Shown piece by piece: positions 1-10,340 of a stretch of 64,000 nt of DNA. A model generated the notes under the pieces. The model searched no databases, was not told where the DNA came from, and saw only the letters and a program-made list of their open reading frames with translations. Source of the stretch: Atopsyche davidsoni. Its lineage: Eukaryota; Arthropoda; Insecta; Trichoptera; Hydrobiosidae. The stretch spans positions 16,242,001 to 16,306,000 of the forward strand of contig JAILWY010000023.1 in NCBI GenBank assembly GCA_022113835.1, in the 5' to 3' direction. Positions within the stretch are counted from its first letter, which is position 1, and each line of letters begins with the position of its first letter. The position numbers were made by a program, and so were the translations under genes.

Positions 1-86
1 AAAGTAATCAAATGACTGTGAAACTAAAAGCTGTATATTTTCAAATTTTACACTCGATGATTGATGATTTTCAATTTAATAAAACA

Positions 87-319
87 ATATTTTTGCGTAA
101 AATACTTGAGTGATTTTCCACATGTTCGTTTTTATTTGTGACCGGTTTCGCCAACCTTTCACGGTGGCATTATCAAACAGAGTCTTGGATGGTTTCGAGG
201 TTGGCGAAACTGGTCACAAATAAAAATGAACATATGGAAAATCACTCAAGTATTTTACTCAAAAATATTAAAATGGAATTCAGCCTTCAAAATGGAAGCT
301 GTCAAAAATATTGAATTTC
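87..319 (+). mobile_element. Family 1 foldback element, copy A
   Basis: Two inverted arms meet near 180-190. The left arm (about 98-180) and right arm (about 195-262) are reverse complements, both carrying the stretch GACCGGTTTCGCCAACC or its complement. A unique tail (about 268-319) follows the right arm only and holds the block GTCAAAAATATTGAATTTC. An 11-bp direct repeat, TTAATAAAACA, flanks it at 76-86 and 320-330 and is read as a target-site duplication. No coding sequence is present. The left arm carries a nearly complete hammerhead-like motif; the right arm keeps only the 3' half (GTTGGC-GAAAC-TGGTC at 200-215). Probably a non-autonomous Penelope-like or retrozyme-like insertion; a foldback DNA element is the alternative. 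Confidence 0.75.
137..179 (-). ncRNA. Hammerhead-like ribozyme motif, family 1 copy A
   Basis: Read on the minus strand the order is UGU, UUGAUAA, one extra U, helix II, GAAAC, CG, GUC, ACA. Helix II is formed by 163-168 and 150-155 with one mismatch. GUC is a standard hammerhead cleavage triplet. The catalytic core differs from CUGANGA at two positions that pair with each other in the folded ribozyme (C3 and G8 become U3 and A8). Activity is unproven: helix I is only about 3 bp and there is an extra base before helix II. Confidence 0.45.
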
Positions 320-330
320 TTAATAAAACA

Positions 331-1360
331 GGACAATAATTTGGGTGCGTACCACAGTTTTCAGGGCTGCCCCAACGTCTCGATTAAAACAATAAAACAA
401 TAAAAAAAATCGTGCAATGATCTGCGTAGGGTTTTATGGGCGCGCGATACCATCGAGTCGCGGAGAGCTCACTGAACGTCATAAAGCCAGATTTATGGTC
501 ACCCTGTACTGTCGTTCATCTACATTTACAGACATTATGAAAAACTTTTTTCTATCAGCTGGCACGTGTAAATTTACATGTAAGTTTTTTGTTGGCTTCT
601 CGTAATAGGCAGTGAAAACGTTTTGTTTGTATTACTATATTGCTATGCTAATACGAAGATATTTTTAATTAAAATTTACAAGAATGCTTACTGTAATTAA
701 ATCTTCTTTTTATTCAACTAAAGCACATGTTTTTATTTTTTAAATATTCGAACAAAATTTGTATTATATTTATAAATGTGCGATATTGCTTCTGATCATT
801 GAATTCAAGCTATAAACATATAAATACAAAATAATCGGTTCAATTAGTTATACAACTTGTCTTTTTACACTGTTTTATTGACCCGAATGTATGAAAGAGT
901 TAAACAATATTTATTTCGCATAATTGAAAATTTATGTATTGTAATAACAGTAGGTATATATTTATACAAAATATTATTCAATATTGAACCGAAAAGTTAG
1001 AAATTTGATGTACGTTGTTTGAGAGTCTTTGTTTATTTCTAAATTTATAATTTCCACTAAAAGCACAGCTTTTGACCATACTATTTTTATTATTCTATAT
1101 ATGATAAATATATTTGCTGTACGAAGCTTAAATTGCCTATTAAGGAAGTTTAAATGTAAAGTTAAGTATAAATGGATATTGTTACCTTCGATGGTATCAA
1201 GATCATTTAAATTCAATATATTTAGCCCTCATTATGTAAAAGCCTAGCACACAAGAGTGTCACGGCACATAATGCATACTTAACTCGGAACAAGCAGGGG
1301 ACATCTGTTATTAAAAATAAAAATGAACTCTCTGAGCGCTCTCCACACAACAATGACGAT
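331..1360. other. AT-rich stretch, no gene seen
   Basis: Only short overlapping frames on opposite strands (974-1216 minus, 1029-1247 plus), neither with a recognisable domain. A CACCCTGTA block at about 500, a string common at insect transposon ends, stands alone without a partner. Confidence 0.6.
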
Positions 1361-1670
1361 CGTTTTGTAAAAGGCGGCGATAAAAACGGAATCTACCGGA
1401 GCGCGCGCTCCTATCTCCGCCGCCCATCTTAAACTATTCATTTATTTATTTATTTGGACAGAAATTAACGCGGCGGCCATCTTGGGCGGCACATGGCGGC
1501 GGATGTGCCGCGAGTGAGCGGTTAAACATTATTAAAATGCGCGGGTAAACACGGGGAATTACACGGTGTTTAGCTCCGCTTAATTTATGGCCGTGAATTG
1601 TTAGTCGAATTAATTGTCTGTGCTTTTTAATGAGCGCGCTTTTCAGGCATGTCAGCACTTCCTTTGCGCC
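1361..1670. promoter_or_regulatory. GC-rich island with YY1/Pho-like sites
   Basis: A CpG-rich block in an AT-rich background. It carries two CCATCTT motifs (1424-1430 and within 1476-1483), whose complement AAGATGG is the core of YY1/Pho sites. A perfect 8-bp inverted repeat CGGCACAT / ATGTGCCG (1487-1494, 1503-1510) encloses GGCGGCGG. Downstream is TTTATGGCC, which resembles homeodomain (Abd-B/Caudal type) sites. No open frame of note. A promoter, an enhancer or a Polycomb response element are all possible; the sequence alone does not decide. Confidence 0.4.
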
Positions 1671-3960
1671 GCTTTGTGCTCCTATTTTATTATCCGTACT
1701 GATATCTGAGTGCTTAAAGAGAATTTTATTTAATTACAGTTAGCATATTTACAACGTCTGTTTATTTATCGGTGATGTATTGTGAAGCCTTGTTTCAGAA
1801 ACATTAACTTATCTATAGGTTATGACTTTGTTCTAAAGTACTGAAACGAGGCACAATACCCAGAATAAATGATTAGATTCTAAGAAGTTTTATTTTTTTT
1901 TTTTTTCGCGTTGAACAACGCTCAACAGTCTCGACACAAAACAGCGCATTCTTTATTAAAAACCTTTGTAATTTTACGATTTTGTTTATTAATTAAACAG
2001 TCCATTCAAAAGCGCGTATTGTGGCGTTGTCATTTCCGGTCGATTTTGTTCCATTTTTGTTCCCGTTCAGTCCATTAGGTCCGATATCCGGTCGGCATTA
2101 TCTGAAACAAAAGAAAGACCGTCAAATTAGATAACATGGCGATCAGACGACACAATGTGGACCGCAGAACAAAGTTGCCTATTAACAGATACGCATCTGA
2201 TCTATACGCCGAATCCAAATTAGATACACCTACAACAATCAATACCTGGCCATGGTAGTACAGATACAAATAATTGTTATCCCAGGTAGATAAGCTGGCA
2301 ATTTTTAACCACTGTAGCAACATACGACGTTTTAAAATCAACAGTATATTTTAAAATGGATATACTAATTGTGTCCTTACAGAATATTAAAAAAAACAAA
2401 TTTGAATAAAACGATTTCATATAATTAAAAGTATACGCATATGTTTTTTTTAACAAACGCACACTTACAAATACATATAAACTTATTGAATAATACCACG
2501 TATTTATAATTGTTTAAAAATTAACTGTTTTTGAGACCATTTTATTGGGCGTGATCAAATACGTATACATATTTCGGTTTTCATTTGAATCAATATTATG
2601 AAATAAATTCATTCAGTGTCGTATTTATTATTATTTGGGGTTTTTTTAATAAACGAGAAATTTTAAATATATTTTGATGATTTTCTCAGGAATATAACTG
2701 CGCTCAAATTAAAAAATTAAACTCAACCAGTAAAACTATAAAAGGTACTCTTTGGCGTATTGATCAAAATGTCGAATTAAATTATTAATTTTGATAAAAA
2801 ATCAAACTTTATGTGATTTTTTAATTAATTCAGTTAAGTATTTTCATAAAAATCAGGAACCCCTTGCATCAATAGAATAATTAATTAATCAACATTAAAA
2901 AACCATTTAACTATTATGAATATACGACCCTGTTTATTGCCCTATAAACAACGCCTTAAATGCTTGTTTGATCAGTTTTAATTAACATCTACATAAAGCG
3001 TCCATTAATTCATAAAAATCGCATTATACGCATCGGCCTACTACAAATTAAACCGGCGATAAAATCAGGAAGTGTAGAGCGATTACGTCACGCCTTTTAA
3101 CTTTGATACCGATCCTTTTAACGCAAACATTCCCATGTCAGTAGTGTCATTGTTTTTAATTTATAACACACAATTTTAAATACATCAGCACACCTGTGAA
3201 TACCTGTAGATTTCATACAAAGAATATTTTTTCCCAAAAATAACTGCTTTTAATTATATCAAAAATTTTAAGTGATGATGTTTTCGAATTTGGGTATTAA
3301 GATTATTTTATTTAACTTTGAATTTAAACTGTTTGAAATTTAAAATATCATCTGTTTGTCCCCTTTGTTACAAAGTGCAGTAAGGCATGACGATTGTAAT
3401 TTACATTTTAAAAACCTAAACGTACATGGGCTCAGCAATTATATTCTTGTTGATAAGTAGCAATATTATAATTGTATGCTTTAAATATATTTTAAAGGAC
3501 CCAACTCATTATTTATAGAATGAAATGAAGCATGGTTTTATGCTTAATGCCAGTACAATCACTTTTTATAAATATATATTCATTATTGTTTTTTTTTTTT
3601 TTTAAAGCTACATTGTTGAGATAAATGACAATGGGATTTTAAAAATACTTTTATAATTTGTTGGTAGGCCGGAATTCTATTATATTTGCATGGTTCACCT
3701 CAGACGCTCAGACAGATAATCTTGGGTCGAAACACCAAAGCAGCCTACACACAGAACAACAACACCGGTTTTAACTAATATTTTTATTTAGTAGTTAAAA
3801 ATAGCGCAAAATACGGATAATATTCAGCAGCTATGTAAACATGCAATAGTTAGAAAATACATGTATATTCTTGTAAAGTATTTGCAAAAAGTATGTATTG
3901 CTCTTTGTGAGAGGCAATAAACGATACTTAAAATTATTGCATTTGAATATTAAATTAATT
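1671..3960. other. AT-rich stretch, no gene seen
   Basis: Contains a T-run at about 1890-1906 and another near 3590-3603. Short minus-strand frames at 2075-2462 have no domain signal. A lone GGTCGAAACACC at about 3726 resembles the 3' half of the hammerhead-like motifs elsewhere in the window but lacks a matching 5' half. Confidence 0.6.
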
Positions 3961-4215
3961 CAGGGCTTTTATCTTAATTAGGGGTGTTATTAAAAAACGC
4001 TGAAAACTTCCGGAAGGGCCGGTCCCCCATCTGTGGTCGAAAAGCGGAAGCTCTGAAAAACGGGCAGCAAAAAACGCTCAAATAGAAAGATAGAATACCG
4101 CGACTTTGTCTTACAAAGCCGGCAGGGGTAAAAAAGCAAACCCGAAGATAAATCTTGCTCCATTTGCGATGTTAAGAAAGAATTATACGGCCAGGGGCGC
4201 GCAACCAACGGTGCT
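3961..4215. other. Moderately GC-rich block
   Basis: Base composition rises between 4000 and 4205. A 72-codon minus frame fills it but shows no domain and no splice context. Function unknown. Confidence 0.3.
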
Positions 4216-4760
4216 ATAAGCCATAAAATATAATTTGTACTTATTAGAGTGATTTAGGCATTTTCCGCATTTACGAGTACTTGAAAGCATTTTAAACCTT
4301 GTAATACTATATTTTTATTTATTTATAAAAGACTTAATTATTTTTATTGCCAGGGTGAAAAGACTTTCATTTAATTAGGTGCATATAAAAATTAAAATAA
4401 TATTTTTTTTACCAAATATATAACAGTCTTTAAACATCATCTTCAAATATAAATAATGTAACAATTTTTAATATTCTTTGAGCAATACGTTTGCTTTTAA
4501 TAATTATTAGTATTTAGATTAACAAATTTTAAAGCTAAACAGCTTTAATATTACAAATATTTAGGTTATATGAACGCTTTCTCTATTTAAGAGGTTTTTC
4601 GAAGTCTGAAGAAACCCTTGACAGCAAAAGTGCTGATTTTTCATTTAGATATTCGTATTTGTTGTTTAAATATAGTTCTTCCGTATAATTTTAAAATCAG
4701 TAAAACTAATTATAAAAAATTATATAGTAATATTTTTATTATTCTAAAAATAATAGCTTA

Positions 4761-4835
4761 TTGGTGTAGTGGTTAAGACCGTCGACTTGTGATCAAGTTA
4801 ATCGATACGTTTTCCATTTGACAAGACGCTTCATT
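4761..4835 (+). repeat. tRNA-like SINE head (degenerate)
   Basis: TGGTGTAGTGGTTAAGACC at 4762-4780 fits the D-arm/A-box of a tRNA. It is followed by CGACTTGTGATC, like an anticodon arm, and a weak B-box-like GTTAATCGATACG at about 4798-4810. No acceptor stem closes and no complete cloverleaf forms, so it is not a functional tRNA. A tRNA-derived SINE fragment is the best reading; no second copy was seen in the window. Confidence 0.35.
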
Positions 4836-4969
4836 AATCGGATATGATTTATTTATAAATGAATAAATTAAATACAGATATTCATTTTCTAAAAATATAT
4901 ACTTTTTACTCTTTAAATCTCGCGGATTTATCGATGAAAAAAATAAATAAGAAATGTGAACATTCGAAA

Positions 4970-5130
4970 AGCTTTCGCGGCCACTGCGGGGGTGCGACGC
5001 AGAGGGAGGGCGGCGTGGGGTGGGGGTGGCTCGCGGAAGAGAATGTCGCTAAAACATTAATGAGCTCTTCCTGCCGAATGCCATTACCCCGACAGGATGG
5101 CTCGAGTAGGCGTACAAGAGAAGGGATAAA
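4970..5130. promoter_or_regulatory. GC-rich island
   Basis: G-rich plus strand (GGGTGGGGGTGGC near 5016) set in AT-rich DNA. A 116-codon plus frame (4859-5209) crosses it but is low-complexity and lysine/arginine-rich with no domain. Possible regulatory element. Confidence 0.25.
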
Positions 5131-5257
5131 ATCTAAAGTTTGTTCTGATCTAGGCTTTATGGCTCACGTCAAGTTACAAGTTTTAAAAACAAAAAAAATA
5201 TTAATGTAATCAATCAGAAGAATATGGAGATTAGGAGATTACGAAAATGTGACTTAC

Positions 5258-5390
5258 CTTTTATTGTTTGGAAAACAGATTTTGTTTGTTTTTGGTTGTA
5301 AGCTTTTTCGGCATTCAAGAGTTTTTTCAGATTATTAATGCTTGTACATATTTGCCTTTCTGGTGCTTCATTAGAACCAAGACCGGTTAT
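5258..5390 (-). other. Candidate minus-strand exon end with consensus splice donor
   Basis: The complement of 5252-5259 reads AG|GTAAGT, a perfect donor consensus. Reading toward it on the minus strand there is one frame without stops for roughly 70 codons, which runs into the neighbouring family 1 element and includes residues INNLKKLLNAEKAYNQKQ. No convincing polypyrimidine acceptor was found, the composition is AT-driven (K, N, Q rich), and no domain is recognised. Could be chance. Confidence 0.15.
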
Positions 5391-5409
5391 CGGCTGACAG
5401 TTTTTGATA

Positions 5410-5719
5410 ATATTTTTGAGTAAAATACTTGAGTGATTGAGGGAGAGGTTGTTGGAAAGAAAGAGAGTGATTGTCAGGTGGTAAGGGCAAATGTGATTTT
5501 ATTTATCGTTCATTCCAACAACCTCTTCCTCTAACAATTGTTTACCTAATTGCATACATATTATTATATAAAATCTCACTCTGTTTGATAATCCCAACGT
5601 AAAGGTTGGCGAAACCGGTCACAAATAAAAACGAATATGTCGAAAATCACTCAAGTATTTTACTCAAAAATATCAAAATGGAATTCCACCAAGTACTCTC
5701 TGTCAAAAATGTTGAAGTT
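5410..5719 (+). mobile_element. Family 1 foldback element, copy B (long form)
   Basis: The head (5410-5437) is the inverted complement of 5640-5668, and AGAGGTTGTTGGAA near 5446 is inverted at about 5512-5526. Unlike copies A, D and F this copy keeps an internal segment (about 5510-5575) before the hammerhead-like motif, also partly present in copy E, so it may retain sequence of the parent element. The unique tail with CACCAAGTAC is present at 5688-5719. Flanking direct repeats are not clear. Confidence 0.7.
5582..5623 (+). ncRNA. Hammerhead-like ribozyme motif, family 1 copy B
   Basis: Order: UGU (5582-5584), UUGAUAA (5585-5591), extra U, helix II 5' strand CCCAAC (5593-5598), helix II 3' strand GUUGGC (5605-5610), GAAAC (5611-5615), CG, GUC (5618-5620), ACA (5621-5623). 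Helix II has one C-C mismatch at its base compared with the other copies, which carry G there. UGU and ACA can form the start of helix I. Confidence 0.45.
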
Positions 5720-5769
5720 ATTGAAAACTCTTTTTATGCAGCCTTTGGGCTACATAAAAACTGTAAACG

Positions 5770-6000
5770 ATGCTTAAAATAGCGGCACCGATGCGTGACG
5801 CATCGGCGAGCCGCCCCCACACACCGGCTGACAAGTTTAATTTCAGGAATAGCTTTTACTCGCGCGGCGGAGGCTCTCGCAGCCGAAGCGATACACAGCG
5901 CCGGATAAATTATGTACCCGGGAAATTCCGAATCAGGAGAGTGCCTGCAAGTTTAATACACGGCCACGGCTGAAACTGCCGCTGCTAATTAAGCAACCGC
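5770..6000. promoter_or_regulatory. GC-rich island with palindromic ATF-like site
   Basis: CCGATGCG-TGA-CGCATCGG at 5788-5806 is a perfect 8-bp inverted repeat around 3 bases and contains TGACGCA, an ATF/CREB-like half site. Near the end CTAATTAAG is a homeodomain-type core. The 67-codon frame here has no domain. Regulatory element is the best guess. Confidence 0.35.
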
Positions 6001-7120
6001 TAAAAAACACCCCTTCGATTGGTGTATTTACAGCTTCAACTAACTTAATCATAGACTATAAATATGAACAGCTGAAATATTAATTTTTGCTTGCGAGTAT
6101 TCACTGTCTCTCAAAGCTGTTGCTTGGCAAAAGCGCTAAATAAAAAAAGTCTCGTAACATCCAACCCGTTATACTATTCATACTTGTAACTTGCATCTTA
6201 TTAAATAAAATGTGATACAAAATCACTTATTATTTTGGATTGACCAATTATATATAAGGTATATTAAAAACAGTGAGAGTGTTTTCAAGTTTAAGTCTAA
6301 TTAAAGCTTAGGGTGGCAAAAGCACTTTAGTAAATATGTGATAATCTCCGAGCTGTTTGGCTATTCATATTTCTTATTTACATATAAGATTCTTACAGAG
6401 CAAAGTAATTTATGAGTTTAATTTAATTAACAGAGCTTGAATGTTTTTTAGGGGTGGATTCGAAATTAAAACACAAAATGAATGTCAATTATTTGGTCCT
6501 ACTTACTAGAATTTTCATGTTTATTAAGGCTAAATGAAAATCCGTATTTTATTTATGATACTATTTTATTAGTTTCCAAACAGCACCATAAAAATACAGA
6601 TTAAACCCCAATGTTGCCTCACAAAATCAAATATCTTAAAAAAGAAGCAACATTAAAAATTGAATTCACAATTACATAAGTCAATACGAGTAATATAAGT
6701 TGATATTCTTATACGGTGATATAACTAAAATTGTAAATAATTCACAAGTTGTCACCCAGAATTTTTGTAAGTTAGCCACAATCGATTTGCTTGGTTTATA
6801 TAGATGTAGGTCATTTCCGCATTTCTATAAATATAAATCCCATCTTATCATATTGATGTAAGTGAGTTTTGTCAAGGAAAACAGAGTTATTTCAAGACTT
6901 CTATTCATAAAAAATAATACAAAGCTGAATCGTCATCAAAATCATAATTCAACAACTGTTGGTGCTGTAGTAGAGAATGAATGTTTTATGAAGCTAATAA
7001 TTAAATATAGGAGTCTAATTACCTTTGGCATGTGCATTTATACATTATTTAATATTGTATTCGAATAAAAACACAAATGAATTGCTTGTTAGTCATAATT
7101 ACTATAAACCACACAGTATT
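6001..7120. other. AT-rich stretch, no gene seen
   Basis: No long frame, no paired inverted repeats and no repeat family recognised. Confidence 0.6.
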
Positions 7121-7124
7121 TCTC

Positions 7125-7300
7125 ATCAATACGACTGCGAAAGCGTCGCCCCCCAAGAGAGATCTGCCAGGCAAATTGCAAGCCAGGGACCTTCTTTGTT
7201 TTTTATCTGGTGGCAACAACCCCCGACCCCCGACTCGGGGGTGAAGGAGGGTGGAAAGGAGAGGGGTGAAAGAGGGACGGAATTACTGTAATAAAATTAA
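7125..7300. promoter_or_regulatory. GC-rich island
   Basis: Pyrimidine/purine-skewed block with CCCCCGACCCCCGACTCGGGGG at 7219-7240, which contains a short self-complementary CCCCGA...TCGGGG. No coding signal. Confidence 0.25.
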
Positions 7301-8000
7301 TGTCAGGACCAAGGTTTTCAATCGGCCCTCGGTTGCTAGGCAGCGGTAATTTTCACGTTTCGATTCACAGCGAATTTAAGACGTTTGATTTCGTTCTGGT
7401 AACGAAGGCCCGGCTTTCTCTCAGTTTATGTGGAAGATTGTTTTATTTGATTGGCAATGAGGTCGACTGGACCTTTTTTGAGATTTATCTTAACTACTGA
7501 ATCGGACTTGCTTAAGAAGAAAGCCCGTTTTATACTTACTAACCGGGATTTTAATATGGAAAAAAAAGGATTCGAATCTATAGCCGCGTTAATGGAATTT
7601 TTTATACAATCCATATATTTTTATTAAAAAATAGTTGTCGAAACACAACACAATCGCTTGATTGAACGTAACTTTAATATGAATTATAAAGGTGTATATA
7701 TATTTTAAGTCAAAAATGAACTCATATCATGAATAAAATGTCATATTTATGACAATACCTTTTGACTAAAAAAATTATATGTTTTTATCACTGTGCTGTT
7801 ATAAATCTAATGATTTATAATAATAAACATATTGAAAGTAATTTAAAAAAAACTAAGGATACTCATTGTTGAATTTTTTTGTGTATCTGGTATTTCAATA
7901 CGACCGACAAGTCATAAACGAATTACTTGACTCTCCAAATCATTTTTTTTTATTTCCATGCTCATATACTTTAAAATATCTTTTTTTTGTTAATAATGTA
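7301..8000. other. AT-rich stretch, no gene seen
   Basis: Short frames at 7300-7500 (plus) and 7426-7614 (minus) overlap in opposite directions and show no domain. A GTAAGTATA donor-like string on the minus strand at about 7530 stands alone. Confidence 0.55.
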
Positions 8001-8009
8001 GCAATCATT

Positions 8010-8240
8010 ACAGTGAAGGCTACGCCTGCCGTAGGCACCCTGGGGTGTGTAAAGCCACCCCTCCCATGCAGCCACTTTTCCAGGCCATTTAATATTAATG
8101 TGCATTTCTGGGACCGACTCCGGCTTACGCCGCGCAGCCTCTGAATTTCTGCGTGCGTCTGTGATTGCGTTGGCAGGCTGCACTGTGGTCTTTCATTCAA
8201 AAATTCAAAAGCAACCCTCATGTGGCCTGTAAAAACCAAT
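8010..8240. promoter_or_regulatory. Balanced-composition island
   Basis: A complex-sequence block contrasting with AT-rich flanks, with small inverted repeat CTACG-CCTGC-CGTAG at about 8020-8035. Overlapping frames on both strands argue against coding. Candidate conserved non-coding element. Confidence 0.3.
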
Positions 8241-8880
8241 CTGTGTTTATTTTTTTACTATTATGAGAGGGTTTATCATTTTTAAGTCTTTTTCATTCTG
8301 AAATACGCTTAGTCAAATTTTTCAATTTTTTTTTATTTTACTACGTGAACAAGAAGTATACAAACCACACTGCAAAGTAGTTCATTAGAGGCAGTCGGTT
8401 ATAACTCTCCAGCATTTACTGCTAATAACAATAAAATTACTTGCATCAGATTAATCTTGATGGAATGTTAATAAAACGTTTATCAAACACGGGTGTGTAT
8501 ATAATGTAAAAGCAAAAATGTATTTTCATTTCAGAGTATTTCTTATATTGACATGTTTTACGTTGTTAGTAAAACAATTGTTGATTTATATGATTACATC
8601 GATACTTATGATTGTGTTAACATAAACAAAATTTGTTTAAACACATATTTTATTATTATTCAGTTTAAAGAAAGTAATTAATTAAAGTTTGTATTTATTA
8701 ACAGAATTTTGATTGCTATGTATTAATATTTCATACAACAATTCAAGTAAGTATTCAGAAGTAAGTTACTAAAGACCGGCAAATATATATATTTTTAGAT
8801 AATATTAGTACCTCCTGTTTTAAATAAGTTTAATTTAAGCTTCACATTAAGGCTAATGCTATAATTTCCATGGCATAAAT
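8241..8880. other. AT-rich stretch, no gene seen
   Basis: Nothing beyond short T runs and AT repeats. Confidence 0.6.
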
Positions 8881-9119
8881 TTAGCATTCTAAGCTAAAAA
8901 TCGTTTCCCCGCTGAAACTCGAAAGCTCTCAAAGCGCTTTTTATAGAAGCTCAAAAGTAAATTAGACCTTCGAGAGAGAGAGAACGAGTATAATTTATAA
9001 GACTTAGCTAATTCCGCAAAATAATTGAATAATAAAACGCCCGGGTACTGAGGGGCGAGGGAGGGGGAGCGAAGAATTCTCAAGAAAGCCTGGCATAAAA
9101 TTCTTAATGGAATATTTTA

Positions 9120-9560
9120 TCTCGAGCTGTACAGAGCGCGCAATTCACCTATCTCGATCTTTCGTCCAATTTTGCCTTAATTAAAATCATCCGTCCCTGT
9201 CCTCATTACGGTAAAATGTCACGCCTCTCTTTCGCGCGGCCGGCGAGGGCAAACCTCACCAATCGGCGAGTCTCCTACGAACAAAGTGCGAACGCAAAGC
9301 ATCAAGTAATTTGGAGTAATTAAAAGCGGAGCTAGCGACTCGCGATTGGGCGCGCCTTCGGTGGAGGGGATGGCCCCGGCCAATGGGGAGTCTTGATTGT
9401 GATAATTAGAACAAAAGCCGTGCGCCCTCTCAGCCAATGAACGGCGTAATTTTCACCTCCGGCCGAATCCACCGCCACCAACACAGCGAAGCCACACACA
9501 CGGGCCCGTATAGATTCGCAATCACACACTACGTAATGCGAGAAACTCATTTTGCACGAC
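9120..9560. promoter_or_regulatory. CpG-rich island with four CCAAT boxes
   Basis: CCAAT occurs at 9259-9263, 9380-9384 and 9434-9438 on the plus strand and at 9345-9349 on the minus strand (ATTGG), within 180 bp. The block is CpG-rich (GCGCGGCCGGCG near 9235, GGGCGCGCC near 9348). Clustered NF-Y-type boxes in a CpG island suggest a TATA-less promoter or a strong enhancer. No first exon could be assigned. Confidence 0.4.
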
Positions 9561-10030
9561 GCTGTATAAGAAAGGGCAAAAGCTCTTATGGAGACGCCTA
9601 GTGATGGGCATCGTTGACTTATTTTTATATCTTAATTTGATAAATCGTGAAAATAATGGACTTATTATACTGGTATTATACAATTCAATCCGTGGAATTA
9701 TTTGTAGTTTACATGAATCTATGATGAACAAATATTATCATTTTATTTGTCTACACACTGACTCTCACTTTTTTAAATAAATATAACAAAATTATTAAGA
9801 ATAAAAAAATATCCTATATTATGAACAAGGCTTTTTTTTATTTTCATATATATATGTATATATATAGTTCAAACCATCACACAATTGAAAAAGTCATTCA
9901 AAAACACTTGAAACTAATTTCTTATTTGATTTACTATTATTCTCTAAAATGCAATAGCCATATTATGATATTTAAATGATTTACTGCGTCTTTTACTCGA
10001 ATATTTCGATTATTCGATCAAGCACATTCG
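9561..10030. other. AT-rich stretch, no gene seen
   Basis: Short (TA) run near 9849-9867. CTAGTGATGGGCA at about 9598 resembles a hAT-type end but has no partner. Confidence 0.5.
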
Positions 10031-10340
10031 ATCACGCCCACCATTAGAAGCGCCGCTTGCCTACGTCACTGCATTCGGGGGCTGGGGTTTGTTTGTATAG
10101 TATATAAGGCGTTAACTGTTTTCCTGAAACACAAACACATAAACACGGGACATTATTTTCTTTATGTGTGTTTGTGGGGGAAGTTTGGTCCCGCGTCTTG
10201 GCGACCCCTTGGACATAATTTGGTCTAACGAAGAAAACCACCCCTTCGCTGTTGTACGCCAGCTAAGGCTACTTCTCGTTAGCTTTGGGGTGTATTTGCT
10301 GCTTTGTATAAAGCCAGTATAACACCGCGCGCTAGCAGAA
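10030..10340 (+). promoter_or_regulatory. Island with TATA-like box
   Basis: TATATAAGG at 10101-10109 lies in a GC-enriched block, with TACGTCAC (CRE-like half site) about 40 bp upstream. An initiator is not obvious and no downstream coding exon is seen. Weak core-promoter candidate. Confidence 0.2.

Noticed and set aside
3705..3745. Hammerhead-like GGTCGAAACACC
   Set aside because: No CUGANGA segment and no helix II partner in the right place.
4761..4835. A functional tRNA gene
   Set aside because: No acceptor stem and only a degenerate B-box; kept as a SINE-like fragment.
9598..9612. CTAGTGATGGGCA as a transposon terminus
   Set aside because: Short, single and unpaired.
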